Origin: an uncultured Bacteroidales bacterium
Lineage (GTDB): Bacteria; Bacteroidota; Bacteroidia; Bacteroidales; Paludibacteraceae
Assembly: GCA_937910305.1 (NCBI GenBank)
Contig: CALEPS010000069.1
Location: 1 to 12,762, forward strand
Length of the DNA stretch: 12,762 bases
Direction of reading: 5' to 3'
The notes under the pieces were generated by a model. The model saw nothing but the letters and a program-made list of their open reading frames with translations, had not been told where the DNA came from and did no database searches. Position 1 is the first letter of the stretch, and each line of letters begins with the position of its first letter. Position numbers and translations under genes: made by a program. Shown one piece after another: positions 12,680 through 12,762 of the stretch.

Positions 12680-12762
12680 CTATTTTTCAATTATCTCCCA
12701 ATGACCTCCTTTGTCCGGGCCTACGTGGCGGATATATCCAGACTCTTGCAATTGCTGTATAT
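12680..12762 (-). CDS. C-terminal end of a separate gene, probable winged-helix tail (partial)
   Basis: The minus-strand frame is open from the edge to TAG at 12682-12680 and encodes 26 residues with the pattern L-Q-E-S-G-Y-I-R-H-V-G, then K-G-G-H-W-E-I-I. That is the look of the last helix and beta-wing of a winged-helix domain, as found at the C-terminus of AlbA_2/Schlafen-like ATP-binding proteins that often neighbour type I systems in Bacteroidales. Only the tail is visible, so the family is tentative. The 117 bp between this stop and the hsdR -7 box hold the hsdR promoter and a weak TGTCCC/GGGACA hairpin (12646-12672) but no clear terminator. Confidence 0.6.
   Translation of the reverse strand, partial: IQQLQESGYIRHVGPDKGGHWEIIEK

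Overview
The window looks like Bacteroidota (order Bacteroidales). Four transcription starts carry the Bacteroides-type -7 element TAnnTTTG, three of them with a -33 element about 20 bp upstream (4368-4399 plus; 2324-2355 and 12555-12586 minus). Most starts lack a clear Shine-Dalgarno sequence, as is usual in this group. Nothing in the sequence fixes the genus. There are no tRNA or rRNA genes and no CRISPR array.

Layout. (1) Positions 1-2355 hold a leftward block of small genes of unknown function: a three-gene operon (1879-2280, 1468-1875, 1079-1495) between a promoter at 2324-2355 and a terminator at about 966-1000, then a second unit (455-862, 32-352, and the first codons of another gene at the left edge). 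(2) Positions 2412-7070 hold a site-specific recombination locus: a minus-strand terminator, a promoterless 3'-half hsdS cassette, a tyrosine recombinase, an AAA+ ATPase of the AAA_14/DUF4143 type, and a complete plus-strand hsdS. (3) Positions 7000-12586 hold a leftward type I restriction-modification operon, hsdR-hsdM-hsdS, with its own promoter; its hsdS is cut off after its first half. (4) The right edge carries the last 26 codons of a separate leftward gene ending in a probable winged helix.

How it works together. The 3' half of the complete plus-strand hsdS is bounded by a perfect 19-bp inverted repeat (6305-6323 / 7045-7063) that shares a 13-bp core, AAATCAAAATTTA, with the ends of the silent cassette (2480-2492 / 3214-3226). 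Inverting 6305-7063 would move the 3' half from the plus-strand hsdS, which is transcribed with the ATPase gene, to the truncated hsdS of the hsdRM operon. That would give an in-frame protein of about 438 residues. The reading frame is kept and a stop codon follows within a few codons on every junction I traced. The recombinase at 3285-4268 is the obvious catalyst. A larger inversion between the outer sites (about 2480-7057) would complete both hsdS genes at once, and the left flank already holds an in-frame tail, a stop and a minus-strand terminator for that state. The locus is therefore probably a phase-variable specificity switch. Such switches are a known class, but here the two alternative N-terminal halves sit in different transcription units, one shared with an AAA_14 ATPase.

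Three points deserve attention. The two 3'-half cassettes are identical over 747 bp and end exactly at the recombination core. Three imperfect repeats with an exact 33-bp period run into the ATPase-hsdS promoter. The first target-recognition domain of the operon HsdS is clearly related to the mobile second domain.
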